DNA of 64,000 nucleotides from JAAYLC01 sp035654795 (GCA_035654795.1 DASRWC010000029.1:62001-126000), one strand, 5' to 3'. Counted from the first letter of the stretch, positions 1 to 9,091 are shown. Notes: generated by a model from the sequence alone, not told the origin. Numbers and translations are program-made.

Positions 1-866
1 TAATCATAAAGTCTCGGAACAAAACTGCAAATTACCATCGCAGTAGTTTCAAATGTCTGATGAACCGGAGGCGGCTGATGAATACGTCCGGTTATGGGTT
101 CAAAATCGTGAATGGAAAAAGCGTAAGGATAATTATAACCATCATACCCCACTACATCAAAAGGATGCGTGGCATATTCCAATTCAAATAGGTCATCTTG
201 TTTTTTGATTTTCATGAGGAAACTTCCTTCTTCATTATGGGTTTCAAGTTCCTCCGGACGCCTTATATCTCGCTCACAAAAAGGAGAATGCTCCAGAAGC
301 TGACCAAACCAGTTCCGATATCTTTTTGGAGTATAAACCGGCTGCCGTGACTCCACGATGAAGAGTCTGTTGTCTTCCGTATTAAAATCAATTTGATAAA
401 TAATTCCACGAGGGACTACAAGATAATCACCATAAGAAAATTCAATGTTCCCCAGAAAGGTGCGAAGTTTCCCACTTCCTTTATGGATGAAAATGACCTC
501 ATCAGCATCCGTATTCTTATAAAAATAATCTCGTAAAGATTTTCGTGGCGCAGCAAGAATGATGCTACAATCACTATTGGTAAGAATGGTTTTCCTGCTC
601 TTCAGGAAATCATCTTCCGGTTTAATATCAAAGCCTTTCAATCGTAAAGATTCGATATTATTCGCCTGCGCTATTTTGGGCGCTACGGAATATTGTTTTT
701 TAATTTCTTTAACCTGAGTGGGTCTGTGTTCGTGATATATATTGCTATACATTCCGTCAAAACCTACTGTTCCAAAAAGCTGCTCAGGATAAAGACTGCC
801 ATCAGGTTTTCTGAACTGGATATGTCTTTTCCGAGGAATTTTGCCGAGTTTATGATAAAATGGCAT
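1..866 (-). CDS. hmgA: homogentisate 1,2-dioxygenase, C-terminus cut by window edge
   Basis: Cleaves the aromatic ring of homogentisate to maleylacetoacetate in phenylalanine/tyrosine catabolism; a cytosolic non-haem iron enzyme. The minus strand is open from an ATG at 866 to the left edge, giving about 288 residues beginning MPFYHKLGKIPRKRHIQFRK. The cupin-like core is recognisable (GNIEFSYGDYLVVPRGIIYQ), as is the late stretch PPPVHQTFETTAMVICSFVP, which in this family sits just before the iron-ligand region. Those ligands lie outside the window, so catalytic integrity cannot be checked. The family is about 380-390 residues in Bacteroidota, so roughly a quarter is missing because of the window edge, not truncation. 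Confident family call. Confidence 0.88.
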   Translation of the reverse strand, partial: MPFYHKLGKIPRKRHIQFRKPDGSLYPEQLFGTVGFDGMYSNIYHEHRPTQVKEIKKQYSVAPKIAQANNIESLRLKGFDIKPEDDFLKSRKTILTNSDCSIILAAPRKSLRDYFYKNTDADEVIFIHKGSGKLRTFLGNIEFSYGDYLVVPRGIIYQIDFNTEDNRLFIVESRQPVYTPKRYRNWFGQLLEHSPFCERDIRRPEELETHNEEGSFLMKIKKQDDLFELEYATHPFDVVGYDGYNYPYAFSIHDFEPITGRIHQPPPVHQTFETTAMVICSFVPRLYD

Positions 867-974
867 AGTTGAAATTTATTAATGAAATGTGTTTAGCATG
901 CATTTCCCATAGGATCTTGTATGCATACTCTACAAATATCGTAAAAATAAAATGTTCCCGATTGGTTATCTGCG

Positions 975-3212
975 TTAAAACCGATATCCTAAAGAAACAT
1001 GCCATTCTGAAGTTCCTTTTTCCGGGGCATGTGCAAATTTTACTTCCATAGGTCCAAGCAAGGTTTCTAAACCATAACCCACTGAAAAACTATAATATGC
1101 TATTTCCTTTATCCATGCACCGGTATGAAACAGGTCATTCCCAATATTCGCAATATGACCTGAAAGATTGATATGATTTTTTCTAAGGAAATTATAATCA
1201 ATGGTAAGTGTAGATTTCATATAAGTATTCCCTCTAAGACTGACTGACTTATACCCGACAAAAGGGATAATGTTGTTCATCTCCTTAAAACCATAACCTC
1301 CTAATGCAAAATCCATAGTGGTGCCTCCTCTGCTGCCAAATTTGAAACCTCCTTCGGCCTCTAAATGCAAGGAAACATTACTGCTGATAGGCCGCGCATA
1401 CCCGGCTCTGGCCTTTCCGATGGAAAAAGGATGAAAATTTTCATTCCTCCCATAGGCATAAAGATACCAATGAAAGTCCCCCTGAAAAAACATCCCCTTT
1501 CGAGGGAAAAATCTATTGTCATAGCTGTCATATTTGAGAAAACTATAAGCCGACAAATAATTGGTGCTCTCAAAAATTACCCGTTCTTTCTCAACTTCAT
1601 CAACACCTAAAGATTCGCTCGTATATCTCAAATACTTATGTTCTCCACCCACGCCAAAATTAAAACTGCGCTTCAACAAGGTTTCAAAAAACATCTGATT
1701 GGTAAAATCGCTGTAATTGATAAAAATGGAATTGATAGGCACCGGCCAGTCTGCTCCATAATCAACGCTTATAAAACTCAAAGGCACCTGGGAGTCGAAG
1801 AAATGAAACTTAGATGCTAACCCAACACTCCAATAATATCCCTTATCAATATAATAGTCAAAATTATACCGAATGTTGTCTCCAATAATCAAATCCAAAG
1901 ACACAATGTCATTATTGGTAAGAACCCGTTTCCTGGTAACATTGACTAAGGCAGCTGTTTTAAACAATTGATCATAGTGAGCGGCAAATCGAAATGACAT
2001 TTTAGACGGATTTTCAGTGACATTCAAAGTAACGACCACCCCCGTTTCCGGATCTCCATCCATTCTGTAGTTAATATTTGAAAAATTCCCCGTTGCCGAC
2101 AAAGAATTGATTCCGTCTCCAAAATCCGTATAACTCAATTTTATGGGGGTTCGCATCCGTAATTTTCCCATGATATAACTGCGGGTGTACTGCTCATTTC
2201 CGGTTATATGCATCTCCTTTATATAAATACTGTCTTGATGCTTTATAGGGGTTCTCTCCATTCTCCCCTTTTTTTGTCTTCTTGCAATAGCTTCTAAAGT
2301 ATCTTTTTGACTCATGGCACTTTCAATCCCTGAATCTATAATGCGTCTGCCGTCTTCAAAAGAAAGAACAGAAAAATCGGAGATATTCGGGTGCATGTAA
2401 ATATCTGTCAGATCTCGCTTTTCATTCATAGCAAAAATAGTGGGAAAGTTGTTGATTTGAACCAGAATCTTGAAGGCCGATTGCAGGTCATCCCGCGTTT
2501 TAAGGCTATCCTGCACATCAACACCTATGATAACGTCCATTCCTTTGGCCCTCACTTCTTTCACAGGATAATTATTTACAACCCCACCGTCAATCATCAC
2601 CACATCATCTATCAGAACCGGATTAAAAACAGATGGCAATGCTCCACTGGCAGCAATGGCACGCGGTAAAAATCCTTTATCCAAAATAATTTCCTCGCCT
2701 GTCTCCACATTTGTTGCTACACAGAAAAAGGGAATAGGCAATTTGCTGAAATCTGTTACATCCGAAACATGGCTGGTGAGTTTTGACAGCAAATTATACA
2801 GGTTCTGACCCTTTGAGAAACCGGTGGGAAATCCGATTTTGAAATTGTCAAACGGAAGAATTAAAGCATATTTCTCCGAAACTTGCTTCTCATAAAGGGA
2901 TTTGGTCCTTCTTGGAATATCGTCTTGTATAAGGCGACTAAAATTGGTTTGATTAAAAATACTGTCTAACTGCTCCGGGGTATATCCTGCTGCATAGAGC
3001 CCGCCAATAATAGCCCCCATACTTGTGCCACCAATATAATCTACACGTATTCCCGCTTCTTCAATAACCTTTAATGCCCCAATATGTGCCAGACCCTTGG
3101 CTCCTCCTCCGCTTAAAACCAGACCCACTTTCACATCGTCAATTTTTGATTTTTCTTGTGATTGTAGCGTCACCACCCAGAGAGCCATGAACAAAAAAGA
3201 AAGTTTTCTCAT
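975..3212 (-). CDS. patatin-like phospholipase fused to BamA-like outer-membrane barrel
   Basis: Predicted outer-membrane or surface-exposed lipid hydrolase of 745 residues. Residues 1-19 are a signal peptide ending LQSQ. The patatin domain (about 28-310) has the oxyanion-hole motif GGGAKG at 35-40, nucleophile motif GTSMG at 62-66 (Ser64) and the dyad aspartate in DGG at 208-210, so it should be active. A POTRA-like segment (about 330-410) is followed by a beta-rich barrel domain that ends in a C-terminal phenylalanine, as outer-membrane barrels do. This architecture matches PlpD-type type Vd autotransporters and related Bacteroidota proteins. It lies 38 bp downstream of uvrC on the same strand. 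Substrate is unknown; acyl hydrolase of phospholipids is inferred from family. Confidence 0.88.
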   Translation of the reverse strand: MRKLSFLFMALWVVTLQSQEKSKIDDVKVGLVLSGGGAKGLAHIGALKVIEEAGIRVDYIGGTSMGAIIGGLYAAGYTPEQLDSIFNQTNFSRLIQDDIPRRTKSLYEKQVSEKYALILPFDNFKIGFPTGFSKGQNLYNLLSKLTSHVSDVTDFSKLPIPFFCVATNVETGEEIILDKGFLPRAIAASGALPSVFNPVLIDDVVMIDGGVVNNYPVKEVRAKGMDVIIGVDVQDSLKTRDDLQSAFKILVQINNFPTIFAMNEKRDLTDIYMHPNISDFSVLSFEDGRRIIDSGIESAMSQKDTLEAIARRQKKGRMERTPIKHQDSIYIKEMHITGNEQYTRSYIMGKLRMRTPIKLSYTDFGDGINSLSATGNFSNINYRMDGDPETGVVVTLNVTENPSKMSFRFAAHYDQLFKTAALVNVTRKRVLTNNDIVSLDLIIGDNIRYNFDYYIDKGYYWSVGLASKFHFFDSQVPLSFISVDYGADWPVPINSIFINYSDFTNQMFFETLLKRSFNFGVGGEHKYLRYTSESLGVDEVEKERVIFESTNYLSAYSFLKYDSYDNRFFPRKGMFFQGDFHWYLYAYGRNENFHPFSIGKARAGYARPISSNVSLHLEAEGGFKFGSRGGTTMDFALGGYGFKEMNNIIPFVGYKSVSLRGNTYMKSTLTIDYNFLRKNHINLSGHIANIGNDLFHTGAWIKEIAYYSFSVGYGLETLLGPMEVKFAHAPEKGTSEWHVSLGYRF

Positions 3213-3250
3213 AAATAAGTTTATGTTTTTAAAAAAAGGTCGGGGACAAC

Positions 3251-5050
3251 CTATGCTTCGGAACTTTGAAAATAAGTAAAAATCTTCTTTGCACGAGCAG
3301 TGCCAACCACATTTACCAACTCATCAAAAGACGCCTCTTTTATTCGCTTTTTACTTTTGAAATGGCGAAGCAATTGAATGGCAGTCTTTTCCCCTACTCC
3401 CGGAATATCTTCCAGCTCCGTCTCCAATGCTTCTTTACTTCTTTTATTACGATGAAAGGAAAGCCCAAATCTATGTGCCTCATTTCTTAACTGCTGAATG
3501 ATTTTGAGGGTTTCACTTTTCTTATCAAGATAGAGCGGAACTGGATCATCAGGATAAAACAGCTCTTCTAAACGCTCGGCAATGCCAATAATCGCAATCT
3601 TTCCACGCAGTTCAAGCTTCTCCAAACTTTTAAGCGCTGAGGACAATTGACCTTTCCCGCCATCTATCACAATCAACTGTGGAAGTGATTCATTTTCTTT
3701 TAACATTCTGCTATACCTCCGATATACAACCTCCTCCATAGAAGCGTAATCATTAGGCCCTGATACGGACTTAATATTGAATTTGCGATAATCCTTCTTG
3801 CTGGGCTTGGTGTTTCTAAAAACAACACAAGCTGCTACCGGGTTTGTTCCTTGGATATTACTATTATCAAAACATTCAATGTGTCGCGGCAACTCAGGTA
3901 ATCGCAAATCTTTTTTCATCTGCGAAAGAATTCTTTTTTCGTGTCTTTCAGGATCTACTATTTTCGACTGCTTGAAACGCTCCATTCTATAATATTTTGC
4001 ATTGCGTTCAGACAAATCGAGAATGTGTTTCTTATCACCAACCTTCGGCATAGTAACCTTTACACCCTCACCCACTTCTATTTCAAACGGCACATAAATT
4101 TCTTTTGATTGTGAATGAAAACGCTGCCGGATTTCGATGACGGCCAACTGCAGTAATTCCTCATCGGTTTCATCAAGCTTCTTTTTGATCTCCATGGTGT
4201 GCGAACGAATGATCGCGCCATGTGAAATTTGGAGAAAATTTATATAGCCATAACTTTCATCTGTCACTATGGAAAAAACATCTACATTATTGATTTTAGG
4301 ATTTATAACTGTTGATCTGGCTTGATAATTTTCAAGAATTTCAATCTTATCTTTTATACGCTGTGCAGCTTCAAAATGAAGATTATCGGCCAGCTCCTTC
4401 ATCTGAACCCGAAACCGCTGAAGTGACTCTTTAAAGTTTCCTTTGATGATGTTCCGGATAGCATCAATATTATCGGCATAATCTTTCTCATTCATAAGTC
4501 CCTCGCAGGGTCCGAGACAGTTTCCCAGGTGGTATTCCAGACACACTTTAAACTTCCCTGCCCGAATGTTCTCTTGCGTCAAGTTGTAATTGCAAGTTCG
4601 CAAAGGATACAATCCGCGGATGAGTTCCATCAAAACATGAACGGTCTTCATACTGGTATAAGGTCCGTAATATTCAGAACCGTCTTTGATTACCTGCCTC
4701 GTTGGAAAAACACGCGGAAAAGGCTCATTTTTAATACAAATCCAAGGATAACTCTTGTCATCTTTCAGTAAAACATTATACCGAGGCTGATATTTCTTTA
4801 TCAGATTATTCTCCAGCAATAAGGCATCAGTTTCAGTATCCACCACAATATGTTTGATGGTGGCAATCTTCCTTACCAAAACTCTGGTTTTAGCACTGTC
4901 ATGGATCTTTGTAAAATAGGAAGAAACACGTTTTTTTAAGTCCTTAGCCTTCCCGACATACAACAGCCTACCGGCTTTATCATAATATTGATAAACTCCC
5001 GGTAAATTAGGTAAAGTTGAAATTTGTAGATTAACAGATGCTTCAGACAT
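3251..5050 (-). CDS. uvrC: excinuclease ABC subunit UvrC
   Basis: Makes the dual incisions around bulky DNA lesions with UvrA and UvrB in nucleotide excision repair. The 599 residues show the GIY-YIG nuclease at the N-terminus (GVY at 18-20, YVGKAKDLKKR at 31-41), a cysteine-bearing middle (CLEYHLGNCLGPCEG), a UVR UvrB-binding motif near 205-240, the RNase H-like UvrC endonuclease domain (IECFDNSNIQG, IVIDGGKGQL) and a C-terminal helix-hairpin-helix (LEDIPGVGEKTAIQLLRHF). Length is normal for the family. The ATG at 5050 sits only 5 nt after a perfect TATCTTTG box, so the message is probably almost leaderless. dprA lies upstream on the same strand. Confidence 0.97.
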   Translation of the reverse strand: MSEASVNLQISTLPNLPGVYQYYDKAGRLLYVGKAKDLKKRVSSYFTKIHDSAKTRVLVRKIATIKHIVVDTETDALLLENNLIKKYQPRYNVLLKDDKSYPWICIKNEPFPRVFPTRQVIKDGSEYYGPYTSMKTVHVLMELIRGLYPLRTCNYNLTQENIRAGKFKVCLEYHLGNCLGPCEGLMNEKDYADNIDAIRNIIKGNFKESLQRFRVQMKELADNLHFEAAQRIKDKIEILENYQARSTVINPKINNVDVFSIVTDESYGYINFLQISHGAIIRSHTMEIKKKLDETDEELLQLAVIEIRQRFHSQSKEIYVPFEIEVGEGVKVTMPKVGDKKHILDLSERNAKYYRMERFKQSKIVDPERHEKRILSQMKKDLRLPELPRHIECFDNSNIQGTNPVAACVVFRNTKPSKKDYRKFNIKSVSGPNDYASMEEVVYRRYSRMLKENESLPQLIVIDGGKGQLSSALKSLEKLELRGKIAIIGIAERLEELFYPDDPVPLYLDKKSETLKIIQQLRNEAHRFGLSFHRNKRSKEALETELEDIPGVGEKTAIQLLRHFKSKKRIKEASFDELVNVVGTARAKKIFTYFQSSEA

Positions 5051-5055
5051 AGCTA

Positions 5056-5063
5056 CAAAGATA
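5056..5063 (-). promoter_or_regulatory. candidate -7 box for uvrC
   Basis: Reads TATCTTTG on the minus strand, an exact match to the Bacteroidota -7 consensus TAnnTTTG. Its 3' end is 5 nt before the uvrC ATG, so initiation about 7 nt downstream would leave virtually no 5' leader. No TTG -33 element is seen at the usual spacing. Confidence 0.45.
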
Positions 5064-5109
5064 CCTTTTTAAGGGCTTTTTATAAAGCACCATCTACAAA
5101 ACTCAGAGA

Positions 5110-6213
5110 CTACGCAAGCTGAAATAATTTCCCGGGCAGAGGCTTCACCACGCCTTTTAACTCCATATTCATCAAAACGGTAGCAGCTTTAAAAACGGGA
5201 AAATCACATTCTATGGCAATAATGTCCAGCAATTCTCTTTCCTTCTCTTTTAGAAGCCGAAACACTTTCTTCTCTTCCTCATTCAGCTCCACAAAAAGTT
5301 GTGTTTGAACGGGCATTTTTTTCTCCTCAATTTTCCAATCCAGATGATAAACAATATCTACCGCAGAGGTGAGCAGATGCGCCTTTTGTTGTTTTATTAA
5401 ATCTAAACACCCTTGACTTTGAGAATCTGTTGTTCTTCCCGGCACCGCAAAAACTTCGCGATCGTAGGATACAGCTATTTCCGCGGTTACCAAGCTGCCT
5501 CCTTTTTTTCCCGATTCAATAACAACAGTTGCTTCTGAAAGCCCGGCGATTACGCGATTTCTTCTTAAAAAATTATTCCGATCAAAAACAGAGTCGCTCC
5601 AAAATTCAGTAAAAAAACCGCCATGTCTTTCAATGGCTTCCATATACTTTTTATGATCACGCGGATACACCTGATTAAGCCCATGTGCCAGGCACCCGAT
5701 AGTCTGAAGATTATGCTCCAGGGCCGCCCGGTGTGCACAGATATCAACTCCATAGGCTAAACCTGAGACAATCACAGGATTCAACGGGGCAAGATCTGCT
5801 ATTAATTCTTGACAAAATGCTCTTCCATAAGTGGTAATCTTTCGGGTGCCTACTATGCTGAGTATTCTTTTCCCTTTCAAGTCAATATTCCCTCTGCCAA
5901 AAAGTAAAACAGGCCCGTCTATACAATGCTTTAACCGTTCAGGATAATCCGAATCTTGAAAAAAAGAAACCCGTATATCGTTTCCTTCAATATACTTCAA
6001 TTCCTCTTCTGCCTGTTCCAGCTGAAGCTTTCGGTTAAATTGGCTCAATCGACCGGCGCCAATGCCATCAACTTTTGATAAAATGCTGTTCTTTTCTTTG
6101 AATATGTTTTCTGCCGAACCCATTCTCGAAAGCAATTTTTTGATAGAGATATCGCCAAGATTTGGAGTGCGTTGAAGAGCAAGAAGATACTTGAGCTCTG
6201 TCTGTGTCAGCAT
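5110..6213 (-). CDS. dprA: DNA processing protein DprA (Smf)
   Basis: Binds incoming single-stranded DNA and loads RecA in natural transformation; cytosolic. The start is set at the ATG at 6213 (MLTQTELKYL), giving 367 residues, because an in-frame start at 6315 would overlap the divergent gene at 6310 and adds 34 residues unlike the family. Residues 1-65 form a SAM/HhH-like domain, followed by the Rossmann DprA core with SGLAYGVDICAHRAAL at 150-165 and GKKGGSL at 235-241, and a winged-helix-like C-terminus (about 310-367). Its presence alone does not prove competence, since dprA is widespread. It is followed by uvrC on the same strand after about 60 bp, which has its own promoter box. Confidence 0.95.
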   Translation of the reverse strand: MLTQTELKYLLALQRTPNLGDISIKKLLSRMGSAENIFKEKNSILSKVDGIGAGRLSQFNRKLQLEQAEEELKYIEGNDIRVSFFQDSDYPERLKHCIDGPVLLFGRGNIDLKGKRILSIVGTRKITTYGRAFCQELIADLAPLNPVIVSGLAYGVDICAHRAALEHNLQTIGCLAHGLNQVYPRDHKKYMEAIERHGGFFTEFWSDSVFDRNNFLRRNRVIAGLSEATVVIESGKKGGSLVTAEIAVSYDREVFAVPGRTTDSQSQGCLDLIKQQKAHLLTSAVDIVYHLDWKIEEKKMPVQTQLFVELNEEEKKVFRLLKEKERELLDIIAIECDFPVFKAATVLMNMELKGVVKPLPGKLFQLA

Positions 6214-6296
6214 AAGCAAGAATTTAGGAGATAGCGTGAAACATTCTGTTGTTGATAAGTTGAGCAGGGAAAGATAGCAATCTTTACATAAAAAGC

Positions 6297-6304
6297 TATC
6301 TTTG
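6297..6304 (+). promoter_or_regulatory. candidate -7 box for HU/SPOR gene
   Basis: TATCTTTG, a perfect TAnnTTTG match, ends 5 nt before the ATG at 6310. As at uvrC, transcription would begin at or next to the start codon. No TTG at the -33 spacing. The box lies within the possible upstream reading frame extension of dprA, which supports the shorter dprA start. Confidence 0.45.
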
Positions 6305-6309
6305 TTCTT

Positions 6310-7239
6310 ATGCAACTTACCACCTATATTTCAGACTTACTCTTTCGCTACGAATGTGTTATCATTCCCGGTTTTGGTGCTTTTTTGACGCATCGACACT
6401 CGGCTTGGATTGATCCTGAAACCGATACATTCCACCCGCCGTTTAAAAAAGTTACTTTCAATAGGCAATTACAAACCAACGACGGCCTGGTCGCCAATTA
6501 TTTGGCATCCATGGAAAGCATTTCCTATGAAGAAGCGCTGCATAAGCTTAGAGTGTTCTCCGCTCAGATAAATATGGATTTGCAATATGGAAGGCAAGTT
6601 GTTTTTCCTACCATCGGTGAATTTGTTGCTTTAGAAGAAGGTAAGATTCAATTTAAAGCCGATAAAAAAGGTAATTTCTCCACAGATTCCTTTGGCTTAG
6701 ACAGTTTTATCCTTCCCAAAATTAAAAGAGAAGTCTCCACATCGCTTTCCGAAGTTTCGCAGGAAAATGAACCTGTTGTGCTCCATCGCACACCTCGCAC
6801 TACATATTTCAAATATGCCGCTGCCGCAGCTGTTGCATTGTTAATTGGAGGCATTGGAGGATTAAAATGGCAAACTCTTGAAGTTGAAAAACAAAATCTT
6901 GCCGAACGCCAAAAAGCGGCATCTTTAATTGAAAATAAAATTCAAGAAGCCACTTTTGTTCTCGACGACCCACTTCCTGCCATAAACCTCCGGGTTTCTA
7001 AACAACGCGGAGCATTCCACATTGTAGCCGGAGCCTATAAAGAAGAGGAAAATGCACACAAAAAGATAGCTCAGCTCAAAGAAAAAGGATACCACTCCAT
7101 TTCTATTCCTACCAAACATGGGCTGCATCAGGTTATCTATGACAGTTTTGAAAATAAACGAGACGCCATCAATAAATTGCACGCTATCCAAAAAACCGAA
7201 AATGCCGATGCGTGGCTTCTCATTAAAGAATTGGATTAA
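6310..7239 (+). CDS. membrane protein with HU-CCDC81-like and SPOR domains
   Basis: 309 residues. Residues 1-135 match the duplicated prokaryotic HU/CCDC81-like domain seen in Bacteroidota (ISDLLFRYECVIIPGFGAFL near the N-terminus). A single membrane segment (about 167-185, alanine/glycine rich) separates it from a periplasmic SPOR domain at 234-309 (FHIVAGAYKEEENAHKKIAQ), a fold that binds denuded glycan strands at division septa. The layout suggests a cytoplasmic nucleic-acid-binding-like head tethered to the septal wall, possibly linking chromosome and division site; that role is inference. Divergent from dprA, followed by the thioesterase gene, which has its own box. The cytoplasmic domain lacks a signal peptide, so the N-terminus faces the cytosol. 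Confidence 0.85.
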   Translation: MQLTTYISDLLFRYECVIIPGFGAFLTHRHSAWIDPETDTFHPPFKKVTFNRQLQTNDGLVANYLASMESISYEEALHKLRVFSAQINMDLQYGRQVVFPTIGEFVALEEGKIQFKADKKGNFSTDSFGLDSFILPKIKREVSTSLSEVSQENEPVVLHRTPRTTYFKYAAAAAVALLIGGIGGLKWQTLEVEKQNLAERQKAASLIENKIQEATFVLDDPLPAINLRVSKQRGAFHIVAGAYKEEENAHKKIAQLKEKGYHSISIPTKHGLHQVIYDSFENKRDAINKLHAIQKTENADAWLLIKELD

Positions 7240-7285
7240 TCCTTCTTTTTTAAGAAGATACAACTGATATGGCCGGAGAGGTTTC

Positions 7286-7293
7286 TATCTTTG
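7286..7293 (+). promoter_or_regulatory. candidate -7 box for acyl-CoA thioesterase
   Basis: TATCTTTG, exact TAnnTTTG match, 13 nt before the ATG at 7307. No clear -33 TTG. Confidence 0.45.
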
Positions 7294-7306
7294 CCAAAAA
7301 ACTAAC

Positions 7307-7816
7307 ATGAAAGCCAAAACGCCGCAAGAATCTTTAGCCATTTCTACCGATATCGTTCTTCCAAGCGAAACCAACCCATTGGGCAATATGTTTGGAGGCG
7401 AACTCTTAGCCAGAATGGATCGTACGGCCAGTATTGCAGCCAGAAGACACAGTAGAGAAATTGTTGTAACTGCATCCGTAAATCACGTCGCTTTTAGCCG
7501 GATGATTCCCTTAGGCAGCGTGGTCACTATCGAAGCAAAAGTATCCAGAGCTTTCAAAAGTTCTATGGAAGTTTTCTTAGATGTTTATATTGAAGATCGG
7601 GAAAGTGGAGAACGGTCAGTGGCCAATGAAGCTATTTACACTTTTGTGGCTGTGGACCATGCAGGCAAACCCGTAACCGTACCCGAATTAATACCACAAA
7701 CCGAAGTTGAAAAAAGCAGACATGCGGCGGCGTTACGAAGAAAACAACTAAGCTTGGTTTTGGCAGGAAAAATGAATCCTTCTGAAGCAACAGAATTAAA
7801 AGCACTTTTTATTTAG
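7307..7816 (+). CDS. acyl-CoA thioesterase, hotdog fold
   Basis: Hydrolyses acyl-CoA thioesters to free fatty acid and CoA in the cytosol. The 169 residues form one 4HBT hotdog domain (about 10-125) with the family motif NPLGNMFGGELLARMD: the Asn and the Asp in this helix region are the usual catalytic positions of the YciA/BACH type. A second conserved stretch is VTASVNHVAFSRMIPLGSVV. The C-terminal 40 residues are charged and helical. It resembles YciA-like and cytosolic long-chain thioesterases; chain-length preference cannot be read from the sequence. Stands alone with its own promoter box and converges with the orphan nuclease gene. Confidence 0.9.
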   Translation: MKAKTPQESLAISTDIVLPSETNPLGNMFGGELLARMDRTASIAARRHSREIVVTASVNHVAFSRMIPLGSVVTIEAKVSRAFKSSMEVFLDVYIEDRESGERSVANEAIYTFVAVDHAGKPVTVPELIPQTEVEKSRHAAALRRKQLSLVLAGKMNPSEATELKALFI

Positions 7817-7844
7817 TTACACGCATTTCAATATCAGTACCTTT

Positions 7845-8837
7845 TTATAACTCATGCTTATCAATAGAAACCCATACCCTCTCAATTCCAAGCTTTTGCC
7901 ATTCGCCATTACGGAATTGAGGTCTGGACCGAAGATTTCCAAGAACTCCGGAACTTTCCGAAAACCGGTGTGCATTCCAAATTGCTGTGCGTGATGTTCC
8001 GTTTTTATAATAGGTAGTTATCCAGGCGGTTCGGGTGATCAGGAGCCTCCGCTTAAATTCGGATTCAGACGGCGGGTTTAATGTTATAGGCAATATTCCT
8101 GAAGAATTGTATTGGTTATTCTGCCCTATTTTCGCCGATGCGCTCACCGACGGAAGTAACGGCTGTTTCAAGACCGGCGATATCTCGATTTTCAGATCAG
8201 CCATAACCGAATCAATCAACTCTCCATCATAATCATTTAAGAACTCCTGCTTGATCATTTCAGAAATCCTTTCGCGAAATTCAGCAGAACGTATGATTTC
8301 TTTTAATTTTTTGTAATCTTCTTTCCGATTGATTTTATCCAGAGCAGTTAGCGTAAACTTCTTTAAGGCTTCTTCATCAAAAGTATCTTTCGAGAAAAGC
8401 TTAACGAAATTGATCCCTTTCTCGTCATTAGGAACAAAACGTATGATTTCCAAAAGAACCGGATCTTCCTGATTTTTTAAATCCCCGTCATAGAATATCT
8501 GAATCGCTTGACCAATCAAAAGTCCGTAATCCAGTTTTAGTTGCCTCATATACGAAAACAACTGTTGTTGAAATACCGGATTAAACTGCAAGTCGGGACG
8601 TTTTATCTCAATTACAAAAGCTTTTTTATCTCCTTTTTTGATCAGAATGTCTGGAGCTATCCGGTTGACTGCGCCAATGTGTAGTGAAGGACGAACTTCA
8701 ATTTCTCCGAGATACTCTTTCCAGTTCAAAACCCTAAGTGCCTGAATCACCTTCTGTTCAAAATCGGTTTCACTAATCGTTTCTTTTATATTCTCGGATA
8801 ACAGAAAACAGATTTCATTCCATTTTTCAGTTGGCAT
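7845..8837 (-). CDS. orphan HsdR N-terminal-like PD-(D/E)XK nuclease protein
   Basis: 330 residues. Residues 20-145 resemble the N-terminal nuclease domain of type I restriction HsdR proteins, with a PD-(D/E)XK signature: D63 in APDILIKKG, then E77 and K79 in VIEIKRPDLQ. There is no helicase/translocase domain, so it is not a full HsdR, and no hsdM or hsdS lies near. The middle is helical and charged. The last 80 residues hold a separate compact module (RTAWITTYYKNGTSRTAIWN, then VLGNLRSRPQFRNGEW) whose function I do not recognise. It borders a repeat-rich scar on one side, consistent with an accessory gene. DNA cleavage or a defence role is possible but only inferred. Confidence 0.7.
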   Translation of the reverse strand: MPTEKWNEICFLLSENIKETISETDFEQKVIQALRVLNWKEYLGEIEVRPSLHIGAVNRIAPDILIKKGDKKAFVIEIKRPDLQFNPVFQQQLFSYMRQLKLDYGLLIGQAIQIFYDGDLKNQEDPVLLEIIRFVPNDEKGINFVKLFSKDTFDEEALKKFTLTALDKINRKEDYKKLKEIIRSAEFRERISEMIKQEFLNDYDGELIDSVMADLKIEISPVLKQPLLPSVSASAKIGQNNQYNSSGILPITLNPPSESEFKRRLLITRTAWITTYYKNGTSRTAIWNAHRFSESSGVLGNLRSRPQFRNGEWQKLGIERVWVSIDKHEL

Positions 8838-8989
8838 TTTTATTTTGCGGTTTATTAAATTACCCTATAAAACTACTATTAAACTTGATAATAAACCACC
8901 CCGCTGAAGTATTTAGACACTTTCAGAAAATGCCATTATACGCATTCCCGGTAAAGTCTGTCCTCGCACAAAGTGCTATCCGTCGTCTT

Positions 8990-9027
8990 TTGTCTAAAAT
9001 CTAACCTCTCATGTCTAACATCTTGAC
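8990..9027. repeat. 14-bp direct repeats, left block
   Basis: Two adjacent copies of a 14-bp unit, TCTAACCTCTCATG at 9000-9013 and TCTAACATCTTGAC at 9014-9027, preceded by a partial copy (GTCTAAAA). The same unit recurs at 9402-9451, about 375 bp away. Confidence 0.7.
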
Positions 9028-9037
9028 CACAATAACA

Positions 9038-9091
9038 AAAACTGACAAAATAAATAGCTTCGGGATTACCAAATTTGTAGTTCCGGCTCAT
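9038..9091 (-). pseudogene. remnant of REP-associated tyrosine transposase (N-terminus only)
   Basis: The minus strand reads MSRNYKFGNPEAIYFVSF from an ATG at 9091. This strongly resembles the first residues of the IS200-like REP-associated tyrosine transposase family found throughout Bacteroidota (typically M-S-R-K-Y-K-F then YFVSFA). Homology stops after 18 residues and the sequence runs into the 14-bp repeats, so at least 90 percent of the gene, including the HUH and catalytic tyrosine, is lost. Surrounding intergenic DNA carries no other part. The match is short, so this is a probable rather than proven call. Confidence 0.55.

Noticed and set aside
6214..6315. Longer DprA start at 6315
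   Set aside because: Overlaps the divergent gene and its promoter box and adds residues unlike the family.
7845..8837. Complete type I restriction-modification system
   Set aside because: No hsdM, hsdS or HsdR helicase part is present within the window.
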